From assembly GCF_001494635.1 (NCBI RefSeq), contig NZ_LOJF01000009.1:530254-594253 (forward strand): a stretch of 64,000 nucleotides of DNA, read 5' to 3'. Positions 28,397 through 36,548 of the stretch are shown in pieces. The notes beneath the pieces were generated by a model. It was not told the DNA's origin, did no database searches, and was given only the letters and a program-made list of their open reading frames with translations. The number at the start of each line of letters is the position of its first letter. The first letter of the stretch is position 1. The translations under genes and the position numbers were made by a program. This DNA is from Tractidigestivibacter scatoligenes. Its GTDB lineage: Bacteria; Actinomycetota; Coriobacteriia; Coriobacteriales; Atopobiaceae.

Positions 28397-28472
28397 TGGA
28401 GCCAGCAATCAGACTCGAACTGATGACCCCCGCTTTACGAGAGCGGTGCTCTACCAACTGAGCTATGCTGGC
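28397..28472 (-). tRNA. tRNA-Thr (anticodon CGT)
   Basis: Reads from 28472 downwards as a complete cloverleaf of 76 bases. The acceptor GCCAGCA pairs with TGCTGGC and CCA is encoded. The D-arm is AGCTCAGTTGGTAGAGC. The anticodon stem CCGCT/AGCGG has loop CTCGTAA with anticodon CGT. The T-loop is GTTCGAGTC. The 3' 45 bases (28397-28441) double as the right attachment site of the integrative element, so the working gene is a hybrid of host 5' half and element 3' half. Confidence 0.95.
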
Positions 28473-28630
28473 TTGCGCTTGAGCGCTCAACTACTATACG
28501 GGGACACGCCCGGCTTTGCAAGCGTCAGCTTGGATTTCTTCACGTATTCCCTCGTCACTCACCTCTGCTGGCACACCTTCATAACCCAAAACCGTAGATT
28601 CCAATCGATTAGACTCACTCCTGCAAAAAA

Positions 28631-28658
28631 CGATTGGTTAGGTCGCGCTAACCAATCG
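28631..28658 (-). terminator. Rho-independent terminator (minus strand)
   Basis: CGATTGGTTAG and CTAACCAATCG form an 11-bp perfect stem with a 6-base loop, followed on the minus strand by TTTTTT (complement of 28625-28630). The only minus-strand frame ahead of it is the short one at 28648-28800. Confidence 0.75.
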
Positions 28659-28800
28659 GAATTTGCAAGAATGCAGCCTTCGCCAAGCTCGCCACGCCGA
28701 GAAAGCAGAGAACAATCAGTGCTAAACGGGGAACGGCAAGCTTCCGGCGCCACAATGGATTCCAAGCAGTCCTCGCCTGGGAGCACCCCTTTTTGTGCAC
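28648..28800 (-). CDS. Possible 50-residue membrane peptide
   Basis: GTG at 28800 lies four bases after GGGGG. The product has a basic front (KKGCSQARTAWNPLWRRKL) and one hydrophobic segment (LALIVLCFLGVASLAKAAFL). The stop codon falls inside the stem of a strong terminator, a frequent arrangement for genuine short transcripts. There is no homology and no clear promoter. The rest of 28473-28952 holds no other gene; it includes the tRNA promoter and the leader of the next plus-strand gene. Confidence 0.35.
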   Translation of the reverse strand: MHKKGCSQARTAWNPLWRRKLAVPRLALIVLCFLGVASLAKAAFLQIPIG

Positions 28801-28952
28801 CCTACCCCCACGCGGACAACAACGCCTCTCCCAAACACGTGCAAAGACGACAAGCTCGGCACCAAAGCAACAACCCCCCGCGCCACGCCAGCAGAGGCCC
28901 CTCATCGCTATCATGGTGAGCCAGCGCAGGCATCAACCAACGGGAGACGAGC

Positions 28953-29762
28953 ATGGCAGACAGCCCAAACAGCTACTTCCCCTCCCCTGCAGAGCTCCTC
29001 CCACACGTTGTGCGCACCCAGTCTGGCCTGGCCATCATTCACACAACGCACGCGCACGGCGAATGGCAGCGAATCCTCAGCACCGGCGGAGTCTGGCAGT
29101 CCGCAACGCTTCTGGGTCCCCGGCGCATGGAGCCCCCGTTTGCCTACCACCGAGCCTTCGGTCGCGTCTTTGACCTGGTGACGAAGACCCAGCGACTTCT
29201 CGCCATTGGCGGCGGTGGCTTTGCCTTCCCCAAATACGTTGCCGAGAAGCACCCTGCCACCGTGACCGACGTGGTCGAGATTGACCCCGCTGTGATTGAC
29301 GTCGCTCGGCGCTGGTTCTACCTCGACGAGGCCCGTGAGCTTCAGCAGCGCGGCGGAGGCCAGCTCAACGTGATCTGCGCGGACGGCCGCCGGGTGCTCA
29401 ACGACACCGCACCCTCCTCGTATGACGCCATCGTTCTGGACGCCTTTGTCCGCGATACGCCCGTGCTCTCCCTTGCCACCGTGGAGGCATTTCAGGCCGC
29501 CCACCAGGCGCTTTCCCCACACGGCGTCCTTCTCGCCAACGTGGTTCCAGACGAGAACGACCCCGGCAACGGCTTTCTGAGAAGCGTCACCGCAGACCTT
29601 GTGGCAACCTTCGCCCACGTAGAGATCACTTTGGTGGTTGACCACCAGAACGTCGGCGAGAATTACATCGTCTTTGCCTCGGACGCCCCGCTCGACCTTC
29701 CCGACGCCATCCCCTTTGACGAGGACTTTCTCGGCGACGCCCTCCATGACGACACACTGTAG
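28953..29762 (+). CDS. Spermidine-synthase-like methyltransferase-fold protein
   Basis: 269 residues, ATG at 28953 behind GGGAGACG. It has a Rossmann-type domain with RLLAIGGGGFAFPKYV (motif I), VTDVVEIDPAVIDVARRWF (motif II) and VICADGRRVLNDTAPSSYDAIVLDAFV, as in polyamine aminopropyltransferases. The N-terminal 60 residues are short, and the gatekeeper GGGxG-x-E-like loop is only partly kept. Many such proteins are fused to membrane transporters and have no proven polyamine role. Stand-alone gene with a repeat-bearing convergent region downstream. Confidence 0.8.
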   Translation: MADSPNSYFPSPAELLPHVVRTQSGLAIIHTTHAHGEWQRILSTGGVWQSATLLGPRRMEPPFAYHRAFGRVFDLVTKTQRLLAIGGGGFAFPKYVAEKHPATVTDVVEIDPAVIDVARRWFYLDEARELQQRGGGQLNVICADGRRVLNDTAPSSYDAIVLDAFVRDTPVLSLATVEAFQAAHQALSPHGVLLANVVPDENDPGNGFLRSVTADLVATFAHVEITLVVDHQNVGENYIVFASDAPLDLPDAIPFDEDFLGDALHDDTL

Positions 29763-29782
29763 GCAGCAGCCGACAGAGAAAA

Positions 29783-29871
29783 CCCTCCGGCGAGAATCGG
29801 GCGCGGAGGAGCAACTTTGTACGCAAACGCTGCTAAAACATGCTCTCGGGCGCCGAAATGACGCCCGAGAG
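29783..29871. repeat. Dispersed intergenic element, copy B
   Basis: Begins with CCCTCCGGCGAGAA (29783-29796), as in the units at 2393 and 2515. It carries the hairpin CTCTCGGGCG (29843-29852) and CGCCCGAGAG (29862-29871), preceded by AACATG and followed by GATTTCCGAC. It lies between two convergent genes. Confidence 0.55.
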
Positions 29872-29945
29872 AGGATTTCCGACGGGATTTCGTACGAGAT
29901 GCGTCTTCGTGCACGCCGTCCCGCCGCCACCAGGCGCGCGGTGCC

Positions 29946-31136
29946 CTACAGCATCCTTAGCACGCCGCGGACCAGTCGCTCGAAGTCCTCGGAGTAGCGC
30001 TCGGCGCAGGCAAGCACGGAGCTGTGGTCCGTGTCGGCCGAACCCGCCATGTTGGTCGCCAGCGTAAGCCCCAGCACGTTCATGTCAAGCGCGCGGGCCA
30101 TGATGACCTCGTTCACCGTGGACATGCCCGCAAACGAGACGCCAAGCGCACGCAGGGCCGCAACCTCTGCCGGCGTCTCGAACGAAGGACCCAGCATGCC
30201 GGCGTAGACGCCCTGCTGCAGCCCAATGCCGGCGTCATCGGCCACGCCCTGGGCAAGCGTGCGCAGGTAGGGCGAGAAGGCCTCGCTCATGTCCACAAAC
30301 GGCGTGTCGACGTCGCGCAGCTCGTCCCACTCGGCAAGCGGGTTTCTCCCCGTGAGGTTGATCTGGTCGGTGAGAAGGCCAAGGCCCACCTTGGCGTTTC
30401 CCTCGACCGCGCCCGTAGCGCAGGCAAAGATGATGTCACGGCATCCCAGGCGAAACGCGTGCCGCACGAGCGAGGTGACCTCAGAGGCAGAGTAGCCCTG
30501 GTAGAGGTGGATGCGGCCGGGATACACCACCACGGGCACGTCATCGATGGTGCCAATCGTGGCCTCGAAGTCGTGCCCCCGCACGGGACGCGCGGACTCC
30601 GGGAACCCCTCGATGTCGTGATAGTCGATACGGCGCACGGGCTTGACGAGCTTGGCAAGGTGCCCCAGGCCAGTCCCCAGCACGATGGCAACGGGATGCT
30701 CCACAGAGGGCTTGCAGGACTGAACCGTCTCCTCGCTAACCACGCAGATCCCCTCCTCCTCGAGGAGCCGGGCATAGACGCCCTCCCCCTCGGTAAGACT
30801 TCCGGTATACGTACCATCGTAGATGACGTGAACGCCGCATGACGGGCTTTTTGCCTTGAGGACGGCGAGCGGCGCCCCCGCACGGCGCGCAACGGCGAGC
30901 ATCTCCTCACTCCCGCGCCGGAAGTCCTCGGTCACGTCGGTGCCGTCGCGCAGCCACACGCGACCGCCGCGCTGCTCGGCAGGTGGACGTGGCACGGGCA
31001 GCCGCGCCGCCGTCTCGGGACACACGGGCGTCACCTCGAGCTTCTGGGCAAGGTCGAGAACGGCCTGGCACGGCTTGGCTCCACCGTCATAGCGCACGGG
31101 CTTCCCCAGAAGGCAGGCACTCACAATCGCACGCAT
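29946..31136 (-). CDS. DUF523 protein fused to purine nucleoside phosphorylase
   Basis: 396 residues, ATG at 31136 behind GAGGGGAG. The N-terminal 145 residues are a DUF523 (YbbK-like) domain: SACLLGKPVRYDGGAKPC, PVCPETAARLPVPRPPAE and LKAKSPSCGVH, with its conserved cysteines. From about residue 150 comes a trimeric-type purine nucleoside phosphorylase: AIVLGTGLGHLAKLV, YPGRIHLYQGY, LGPSFETPAEVAALRALGVSFAGMSTVNEVIMARALDM and NMAG. The PNP part converts purine nucleosides plus phosphate to base and ribose-1-phosphate. There is no frameshift between domains. The fusion suggests DUF523 acts in nucleoside or modified-nucleoside salvage. Confidence 0.9.
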   Translation of the reverse strand: MRAIVSACLLGKPVRYDGGAKPCQAVLDLAQKLEVTPVCPETAARLPVPRPPAEQRGGRVWLRDGTDVTEDFRRGSEEMLAVARRAGAPLAVLKAKSPSCGVHVIYDGTYTGSLTEGEGVYARLLEEEGICVVSEETVQSCKPSVEHPVAIVLGTGLGHLAKLVKPVRRIDYHDIEGFPESARPVRGHDFEATIGTIDDVPVVVYPGRIHLYQGYSASEVTSLVRHAFRLGCRDIIFACATGAVEGNAKVGLGLLTDQINLTGRNPLAEWDELRDVDTPFVDMSEAFSPYLRTLAQGVADDAGIGLQQGVYAGMLGPSFETPAEVAALRALGVSFAGMSTVNEVIMARALDMNVLGLTLATNMAGSADTDHSSVLACAERYSEDFERLVRGVLRML

Positions 31137-31228
31137 TGGCACTCCCCTCTCGCGACAGACGACTGGCAGAGAAGCCCCACACCCGCCGCGCAACGCACCT
31201 CTCGGTTCATCAAAATTGTCATCAAAAA

Positions 31229-31255
31229 GGGGACGGAGCGCAACGCCCCGTCCCC
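31229..31255 (-). terminator. Rho-independent terminator
   Basis: GGGGACGG and CCGTCCCC stem, followed on the minus strand by TTTTTGATG. It lies 25 bases after the stop of the envelope protein gene at 31280. Confidence 0.8.
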
Positions 31256-31279
31256 GCAAGGAAACTCGTAACGCAGCTC

Positions 31280-32188
31280 TTAGACCGCCAGAGAGCTAAT
31301 CTGGATGGAAGTCTTGGAGAGCAGCGTGTTGACGTAGGCCGTCCACTCGCTCGACGCCTGGGAGGCCGCGGTGGAGTAGTTGGAGTACGCCACGTAGTAG
31401 GCCTGCTCGGCGGCAGCGTAGCTGGCAGAGTCATTGGAGATGGAGTAGGTCGAGAGGGCCGAGTAGTACGTGCCGTCGGTGCTTGCCCACGTGTTGTTGG
31501 CAGAGTCCCACTCGTCGCCGGCAAGGTTGATGATGTACTGCGCGTAGTCCGCCGAGGTGGTGTCCTGGTTGCCGTCAGAGGGCGCAGTGGGAGCGGTGGG
31601 CTGGTCGGGCACCGTGGTGGTAACCACGGAGTCACGGAGCTTCTTGATGACCGCAGCGTCATGGAGCAGCGACTTGGTAGCATCCTCGTCCAGGCCGTAG
31701 TTGGAGCCGATGGTAGCGTAGTCATCGGTGCCGAGGGTACTCTGCGCGTACTGGCTCACGTCGTCGGTCACGGTGATGTTCTGGCTATTGGCATCCTCGA
31801 GCACGACCGCGTTGCGGGCGTAGCTCAGGATGTCATCTGCAGAGGGAACGTTGTAGGTGCCGTCATCGTTGGACTGGTTATCAAGGGAGCCGTTCTGCTC
31901 GAGAACCTCGCGCGCGGTGATGGCGTGGCTGGAGCCGTTGTAGGTATAGGTGGCAATGGTGGAGTCAAGCTGAGACTCGCTGATGGTCGTGCTGCCGGTT
32001 GCCGTGCCCGAGCCACCAGAGAGCAGGAAGTGGCCGCAAAGGACGCCCACGACAAGTGCCACGACGCAGATGGCAATCCAGACGGGGGTGCCCAGCGAAC
32101 GCTTCGAACCCTTAGGGGCCTTTGGCGCGCCGGAGGTCTTGGCGGTACCCCCCTTGGCGCTGTTCTTCTCGATGGTACTGTCTGCCAT
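31280..32188 (-). CDS. Membrane-anchored extracytoplasmic protein, SurA-N-like in part
   Basis: 302 residues. A Lys/Ser/Gly-rich cytoplasmic N-terminus (about 1-32), one transmembrane helix (PVWIAICVVALVVGVLCGHFLL) and a long outside domain rich in Ser, Thr, Asp and Tyr. The part VLEQNGSLDNQSNDDGTYNVPSADDILSYARNAVVLEDANSQNITVTDDVSQYAQ and following helices resemble SurA/PrsA N-terminal chaperone segments, but there is no rotamase domain. It could be an envelope chaperone. ATG at 32188. Followed by a good terminator. Confidence 0.7.
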   Translation of the reverse strand: MADSTIEKNSAKGGTAKTSGAPKAPKGSKRSLGTPVWIAICVVALVVGVLCGHFLLSGGSGTATGSTTISESQLDSTIATYTYNGSSHAITAREVLEQNGSLDNQSNDDGTYNVPSADDILSYARNAVVLEDANSQNITVTDDVSQYAQSTLGTDDYATIGSNYGLDEDATKSLLHDAAVIKKLRDSVVTTTVPDQPTAPTAPSDGNQDTTSADYAQYIINLAGDEWDSANNTWASTDGTYYSALSTYSISNDSASYAAAEQAYYVAYSNYSTAASQASSEWTAYVNTLLSKTSIQISSLAV

Positions 32189-32404
32189 GTGCTCACCTCT
32201 CGAATCGGCGCGGGAAGCCCCGCGTCATGAATCTGCATTTGATGCTCGGCGGATACATACGTTTGGCATTCTAACGCAGCAAGGCCCGCCGCCCGGCTTG
32301 CCTGCCAACACTCCCCCGTGTCCGCACATGCACGCAGCCAACCTTAAAGCCGGCAGCATGAATGCGCGGCGGCTCTATCGAGGGACAGCCACGGGCGAGA
32401 AACC

Positions 32405-32995
32405 CTACTTTGCCTTGCTCTTTGTAACCGAAAGAATGTCGCCCGAGAACTGCTTGATGTAGCCGTTGCCGCTCTCCGCGTCAAACTTCACGCGCGAGAC
32501 AAGCTCCTTGGCCGTCTTCTTGGAGATGTCGCCGCCGGCGAAGGCGAGAAGCCCCTCGAGCATGTCGCGGTACTCGGCATCGCCGTGGTAGCACTGGATC
32601 GCCTCGTCCAGAAGCGGCCAGACCTCGTCGGAGCGCGCGGGAGAGGTGGCCCCCAGGCGGCAGAGGAAGAGGAACGCTGCCAGGCGCACCGTCGCGGAGT
32701 CGTCGTCGAAGAGCGACGCCTCGGCGCCGTCGAAGGCGGCGCTCACCTGGTCGGCGTATGCGTCCGTCATGGTGGAGAGGGCGTCGAGCACCTCCCAGCG
32801 CGTCTGTGCCTCCGGGCGGTCAAGGGCGTCGACCAGCGCGTCGATGTGGCCGGCGAGCAGCGACGGGTCCTTTGCCGCCACGGCCGCGATGTCCTGCGAG
32901 ACCTCCTGACGGTGCCTACGGCTCGATGCCGAAAGGCCGTCAATCAGGGCCGCGACGCCCGCCGCGCTCATAGTCTTGTTGTTCTCCTCTGCCAT
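32405..32995 (-). CDS. HEAT-repeat-like cytoplasmic protein
   Basis: 196 residues, ATG at 32995 behind GAGGAGA. It consists of helical pairs typical of HEAT/ARM solenoids: VSQDIAAVAAKDPSLLAGHIDALVDALDRPEAQTRWEVLDALSTMTDAY, then SATVRLAAFLFLCRLGA. A basic C-terminus VTKSKAK follows. It probably serves as a protein-binding scaffold. It follows the NYN-LOTUS gene on the same strand with a 27-base gap. Confidence 0.7.
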   Translation of the reverse strand: MAEENNKTMSAAGVAALIDGLSASSRRHRQEVSQDIAAVAAKDPSLLAGHIDALVDALDRPEAQTRWEVLDALSTMTDAYADQVSAAFDGAEASLFDDDSATVRLAAFLFLCRLGATSPARSDEVWPLLDEAIQCYHGDAEYRDMLEGLLAFAGGDISKKTAKELVSRVKFDAESGNGYIKQFSGDILSVTKSKAK

Positions 32996-33022
32996 TGCCA
33001 AGTCTCCTCTCTTAGCCCCGCG

Positions 33023-33805
33023 CTACTCGTGGAAGCCGTCTACCACGACGGTTCCACTCTTGGGGTCCTGGTGGATGTCGATAAAGCCAAGCTTCGCTGC
33101 CTCGCGGATGAGCGCCGTGAAGGAACGGTACCCAAACGAGCCCTCCGAGAACTGCGGACGCTTGCGGCGCATGGTGTCCTTCAGGCGACTTGCCAGGATG
33201 AACGAGTCGCTCTCGCGCTGCAGAGCGTCGATGGTCTCGAAGAGCAGCTGGTAGCAGGGCTGCTTCTCCTTGGGAACCTTCTGCGAGAAGTCCGGGATGC
33301 CCGCCGAGCGGGTGAGGTCCTCGTAGAAGATGAACTCGTCGCAGACCTCGGCCAGAAGCGAACTGGTTGACTCCTTCATGCCCACGCCAATGACCGTCTT
33401 ACCAAACTCCTTGAGCTTGGAGACAAGCGGCGAGAAGTCCGAGTCACCGGAGAGAATCGCAAAGGTGTCGATGTGGTCCTTGGTGAGACACATCTCGACG
33501 GCGTCCACGGCAAGGCGGATGTCGGCCGAGTTCTTGCCGGTGTAGGCGCGATCCGGTATCTCGATGAGCTCGATGCCCAGCTCGTGCAGGGGCGTGACGG
33601 CAGTGTCGAAGCGCTGCCAGTCGCAGTAGGCGCGCTTGGCCGTGATGCGGCCCTTGTCGACCAGGCGCTCCAGGATGAGCTTGACGTCGGGCGCGGGGCC
33701 CGGCTCCTGGTGGCCGTTCCGCTTGCGCTTTCCGGTGCCCAGCGCAAGGTTCTCGTAGTCTATGAACACCGCAATGGAGCTCTGCGGCATGTCGGTGGTT
33801 GCCAT
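33023..33805 (-). CDS. NYN-domain ribonuclease with C-terminal LOTUS/OST-HTH domain
   Basis: 260 residues. The N-terminal PIN-like NYN nuclease fold (about 8-165) has the acidic motifs AVFIDYENLALG, SADIRLAVDAVEM and FAILSGDSDFSPLV. The C-terminal segment (about 180-260), YQLLFETIDALQRESDSFILASRLKDTMRRKRPQFSEGSFGYRSFTALIREA, matches the OST-HTH/LOTUS fold that binds RNA, including G-quadruplexes. Together they suggest an RNA-targeting nuclease, as in LabA-like proteins. It is adjacent to the membrane protein gene at 33806 with no gap. Confidence 0.88.
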   Translation of the reverse strand: MATTDMPQSSIAVFIDYENLALGTGKRKRNGHQEPGPAPDVKLILERLVDKGRITAKRAYCDWQRFDTAVTPLHELGIELIEIPDRAYTGKNSADIRLAVDAVEMCLTKDHIDTFAILSGDSDFSPLVSKLKEFGKTVIGVGMKESTSSLLAEVCDEFIFYEDLTRSAGIPDFSQKVPKEKQPCYQLLFETIDALQRESDSFILASRLKDTMRRKRPQFSEGSFGYRSFTALIREAAKLGFIDIHQDPKSGTVVVDGFHE

Positions 33806-34267
33806 CTAGTGCCTGGTTCCCTTCTCGGCGTTTGGGGCTTCTGCCTGGACGCTCATGAGTTCCGGCTCGGGCTTGCCCTCCTTGCGCGCCTTGCGCACGG
33901 CACGTCTGCGGGCCTTCTCGGCCTCGGTGCGATTGGTCTGGTCCTTGTTCACGTTGAAGTACTTGTCGGCGAACTTCCAGGGACCGACGGACTCGCCAAA
34001 GCCAATCTTTGCCCCGGCAAGTGCGCCAGCCATGAGCCCAAGGACCAGGCCAGCGAGCGTGAGCAGCTGGACAGCCCATACCACGGCAGAGACTGCGACG
34101 CCCACCAAGATGATCTTGAGGTTGGCGATGTGGAAGTCGCGCTTCTCGACGCACTTCTTGCCCATCTCCTCGCCCACGTGCTCGCCAATGACAAGGCCAA
34201 AGGCAAAGAGCATGATCACGAAGATGGCAACAGCGAAGCTGCCTGTGCCAAGGCTGTTCTCGTCCAT
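33806..34267 (-). CDS. Membrane protein of unknown function
   Basis: 153 residues. Three hydrophobic segments (FAVAIFVIMLFAFGLVIGEHV, LKIILVGVAVSAVVWAVQLL, LAGLVLGLMAGALAGAKIGF), then a basic cytoplasmic tail (EAEKARRRAVRKARKEGKPEPE). It lies in the minus-strand cluster between the oxidoreductase (six bases upstream) and NYN-LOTUS (no gap), so it is co-transcribed. No family is recognised. Confidence 0.7.
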   Translation of the reverse strand: MDENSLGTGSFAVAIFVIMLFAFGLVIGEHVGEEMGKKCVEKRDFHIANLKIILVGVAVSAVVWAVQLLTLAGLVLGLMAGALAGAKIGFGESVGPWKFADKYFNVNKDQTNRTEAEKARRRAVRKARKEGKPEPELMSVQAEAPNAEKGTRH

Positions 34268-34273
34268 GCGGGG

Positions 34274-35359
34274 CTACTCCCCGTCCCCATGGTGGTGGCA
34301 GCAGTGGCCGTCCTCGTGGTGGTGGCCGCCGCAGCAGCCGTCGCCGCCGTGGCCCTCCCCGTGGCCGCCGCAGCAGCCGTCACCATGGCCGCCGCAGCAG
34401 TGGCCGTCCTTCTCGCCCTCGTCGGCAAGGTCCTCCACGTCGAGCTTGGACCAGTCGAGGCCGGCCGCCGTGCAGGTGGCCTCGTCTTGGTAGAGAAGGC
34501 TTATTGCCTGGGTGCCAAGACGCGCGCCACCAATCTGGTACAGCATGTCATAGAGGGTGTAGGCCGTCTCGGCGCCGGGAAGGGTGATGTCTGTGTCCTC
34601 GGCCTGCGCGAGCGCAAGCCCCAGGTCCTTGCGCAGGTGCTCCACGAGGAAGCCGGGCTTGTAGTCGCCATCGAGCGACTTGGGCGCCAGACGCTCCATG
34701 GCTACCGAGCCGCCCATGCCGTGGCTCACCATGTCGAGCGTCTGGACAACGTCGAGGCCGCCCTGCTCGGCGAGGGCCATGGCGTCCGCGTAGCCCACCA
34801 TGCACGCCGCAAGCGAGACCTGGTTGCAGAGCTTGGCCGTCTGGCCCTTGCCGGCGCCGCCCATGTAGTAGATCTTGTCCGAGAAGGACTGGAGGATTGG
34901 CAGCACAGGAGCGGCGTAGCTCTCCTTGGCGCCCACAATGAGCGTGAGCGTACCAGCCTTGGCACCGGTGTCACCCCCGGTCACGGGGCAGTCGAAGGCG
35001 TGCTTGTCCTCGACCTCGCAGGCGTCGTGGATGTCCTTGGCAAGCTGCGCCGAGGAGGTCGTGAGGTCAACCAGGTAGGCGCCCTTCTTTGCAGCACGCA
35101 CCAAGCCGTCCGTGGAGAGGTAGACGTCCTCGACGTCCGCGGGATAGCCGAGCATGGTGAAGACGACGTCCGCGTTGGCCGCCGCTTGGGCGGGGGTGTC
35201 GGCCCAGTGCGCGCCCTTGGCGAGAAGCCCCTCGGCCTTCGACTTGGTGCGGTTGTTCACCGTGAGGTCGTAGCCGGCATCCAGGATGTGGCCGGCGATA
35301 GGGGCGCCCATGATGCCGGTGCCGATGAAGGCGACCTTTGTCCTGTGGGTTGTGGGCAT
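34274..35359 (-). CDS. Beta-hydroxyacid dehydrogenase (GarR/HIBADH family) with Cys/His-rich tail
   Basis: 361 residues, ATG at 35359 behind AAAGGA. An NAD(P)-binding Rossmann domain starts KVAFIGTGIMGAPIAGHIL. The substrate region DCPVTGGDTGAKAGTLTLIVGA and the catalytic-lysine motif GGAGKGQTAKLCNQ are present, as in 2-hydroxy-3-oxopropionate and 3-hydroxyisobutyrate dehydrogenases. After the normal end (about residue 310) comes a tail of about 49 residues with 8 Cys and 11 His in GHCCGGH-type repeats. This tail is absent from usual family members and probably binds Ni, Zn or Cu. The substrate is uncertain. Confidence 0.9.
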   Translation of the reverse strand: MPTTHRTKVAFIGTGIMGAPIAGHILDAGYDLTVNNRTKSKAEGLLAKGAHWADTPAQAAANADVVFTMLGYPADVEDVYLSTDGLVRAAKKGAYLVDLTTSSAQLAKDIHDACEVEDKHAFDCPVTGGDTGAKAGTLTLIVGAKESYAAPVLPILQSFSDKIYYMGGAGKGQTAKLCNQVSLAACMVGYADAMALAEQGGLDVVQTLDMVSHGMGGSVAMERLAPKSLDGDYKPGFLVEHLRKDLGLALAQAEDTDITLPGAETAYTLYDMLYQIGGARLGTQAISLLYQDEATCTAAGLDWSKLDVEDLADEGEKDGHCCGGHGDGCCGGHGEGHGGDGCCGGHHHEDGHCCHHHGDGE

Positions 35360-35435
35360 ATGCTTGGTCCTTTCATGTGAGGGAGGCCGCCCCGGGGCAT
35401 GCGTGCCCGCAGGACGGCCCGGCTGTGTGCCGAGG

Positions 35436-36530
35436 CTAGGATTGAGCGCCCGTAGTTCCGGGTGCATCTTGGGCATCGCCGCCACTGCTTGCGCGCCCCC
35501 GCACGCGCTTGGCGATGCGGTCGGTGAGCGAGAGCTTCTCGCGGCGGTCTGTGCCCCAGAAGACGAGGGCCACCATGCCCGGTCCCACGTGGGTCCCCAG
35601 GATGGGCGAGACCGAGGAGCGGATGACGGTGACGTCCTCGCAGCCCTTCTCCTTGCGAATCTCGTGCTCGAGCCAGTCCGCGTCCTTCTCGGCATCGGTT
35701 GAGACTATGGCAAGCGGAAGCGACGGCTCATGGGCGTAGTTGTCGCGGAAGTCCTGAATGATTGCCCGCAGCGCCTTCTTGCGGCCGCGGCACATGCCGC
35801 GCAGCGTGAGGGCGCCGTTGAGGTCATAGGAGAGCTCGGGCTTTATGTCGAGCTTGCCGCCCACGTTGGCTGCGGCTGGCGGGATGCGGCCGCCCGCGGC
35901 AAGCGCGTCAAAGCTGTCGAGCGTGAAGTAGCCGTGGATGAAGTAGCGCGCGTCCGAGGCCCAGTCGTAGAGCTCGCGCGCCGTGAGGCCGTTTGACGCC
36001 TGACGCACGACCTCGATGGCGAGAAGCTCGCCGGCCGCGGAGTCGCAGCGGTTGTCCAGGACGTATATCTCCGTCCCGGGGCGCTTCTCGCGGAGCATGT
36101 CCGCCGCCTGGCGCGCCGCGTTTATGGAAGACGAGAGGCCCTCGGAGAGTCCCATGTAGATGATGGGCAGGCCCTCCTCGGCGGCCTTCTCGAAGACCTC
36201 GAGGTAGCGGCCGGGCGTCACCGCACTGGTGGTGTAGTGGGTCTCGGGGTGCTTGCGCATGTTCTCGTAGAACTCGTGCGGATCTTGGGTCTTCCACATG
36301 TCATCCACGTGCTCCACGCCATTGGAGTCCACGTAGGTGAAGGGGATGACCTCGACGCCAAGCTGCTCGGCCACGCCGGGGGCGTAGTCGGAGGTGGAGT
36401 CGACGATGATCGTAACGTTGCGCCTCTGATGGTAGCGCCGGCCGACGCCTGCGACGTCGGCCGGTGCCTGTGACGATTGGGGGGCTTCCTCCTGGGCGCT
36501 TATGGTCTTCTGGTCTATCTCTTCTGCCAT
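35436..36530 (-). CDS. DegV family fatty-acid-binding protein
   Basis: 364 residues. The DegV domain begins NVTIIVDSTSDYAPGVAEQLGVEVIPFTYV and has TTSAVTPGRYLEVFEKAAEEG, MGLSEGLSSSINAARQAADML and the RIPPAAA loop. Family members bind a fatty acid, and FakB proteins present it to the kinase FakA. No FakA is in the window. It has N-terminal (about 35 residues) and C-terminal (about 25 residues) extensions rich in Gln/Ala and Gly/Ser. It lies 18 bases after hpf. Confidence 0.88.
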   Translation of the reverse strand: MAEEIDQKTISAQEEAPQSSQAPADVAGVGRRYHQRRNVTIIVDSTSDYAPGVAEQLGVEVIPFTYVDSNGVEHVDDMWKTQDPHEFYENMRKHPETHYTTSAVTPGRYLEVFEKAAEEGLPIIYMGLSEGLSSSINAARQAADMLREKRPGTEIYVLDNRCDSAAGELLAIEVVRQASNGLTARELYDWASDARYFIHGYFTLDSFDALAAGGRIPPAAANVGGKLDIKPELSYDLNGALTLRGMCRGRKKALRAIIQDFRDNYAHEPSLPLAIVSTDAEKDADWLEHEIRKEKGCEDVTVIRSSVSPILGTHVGPGMVALVFWGTDRREKLSLTDRIAKRVRGRASSGGDAQDAPGTTGAQS

Positions 36531-36548
36531 TCGCTCAGTCTTTCCCGC

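Noticed and set aside
28446..28919. Long plus-strand frame across the tRNA-Thr gene
   Set aside because: It reads antisense through the tRNA and a terminator and has no ribosome site or homology.
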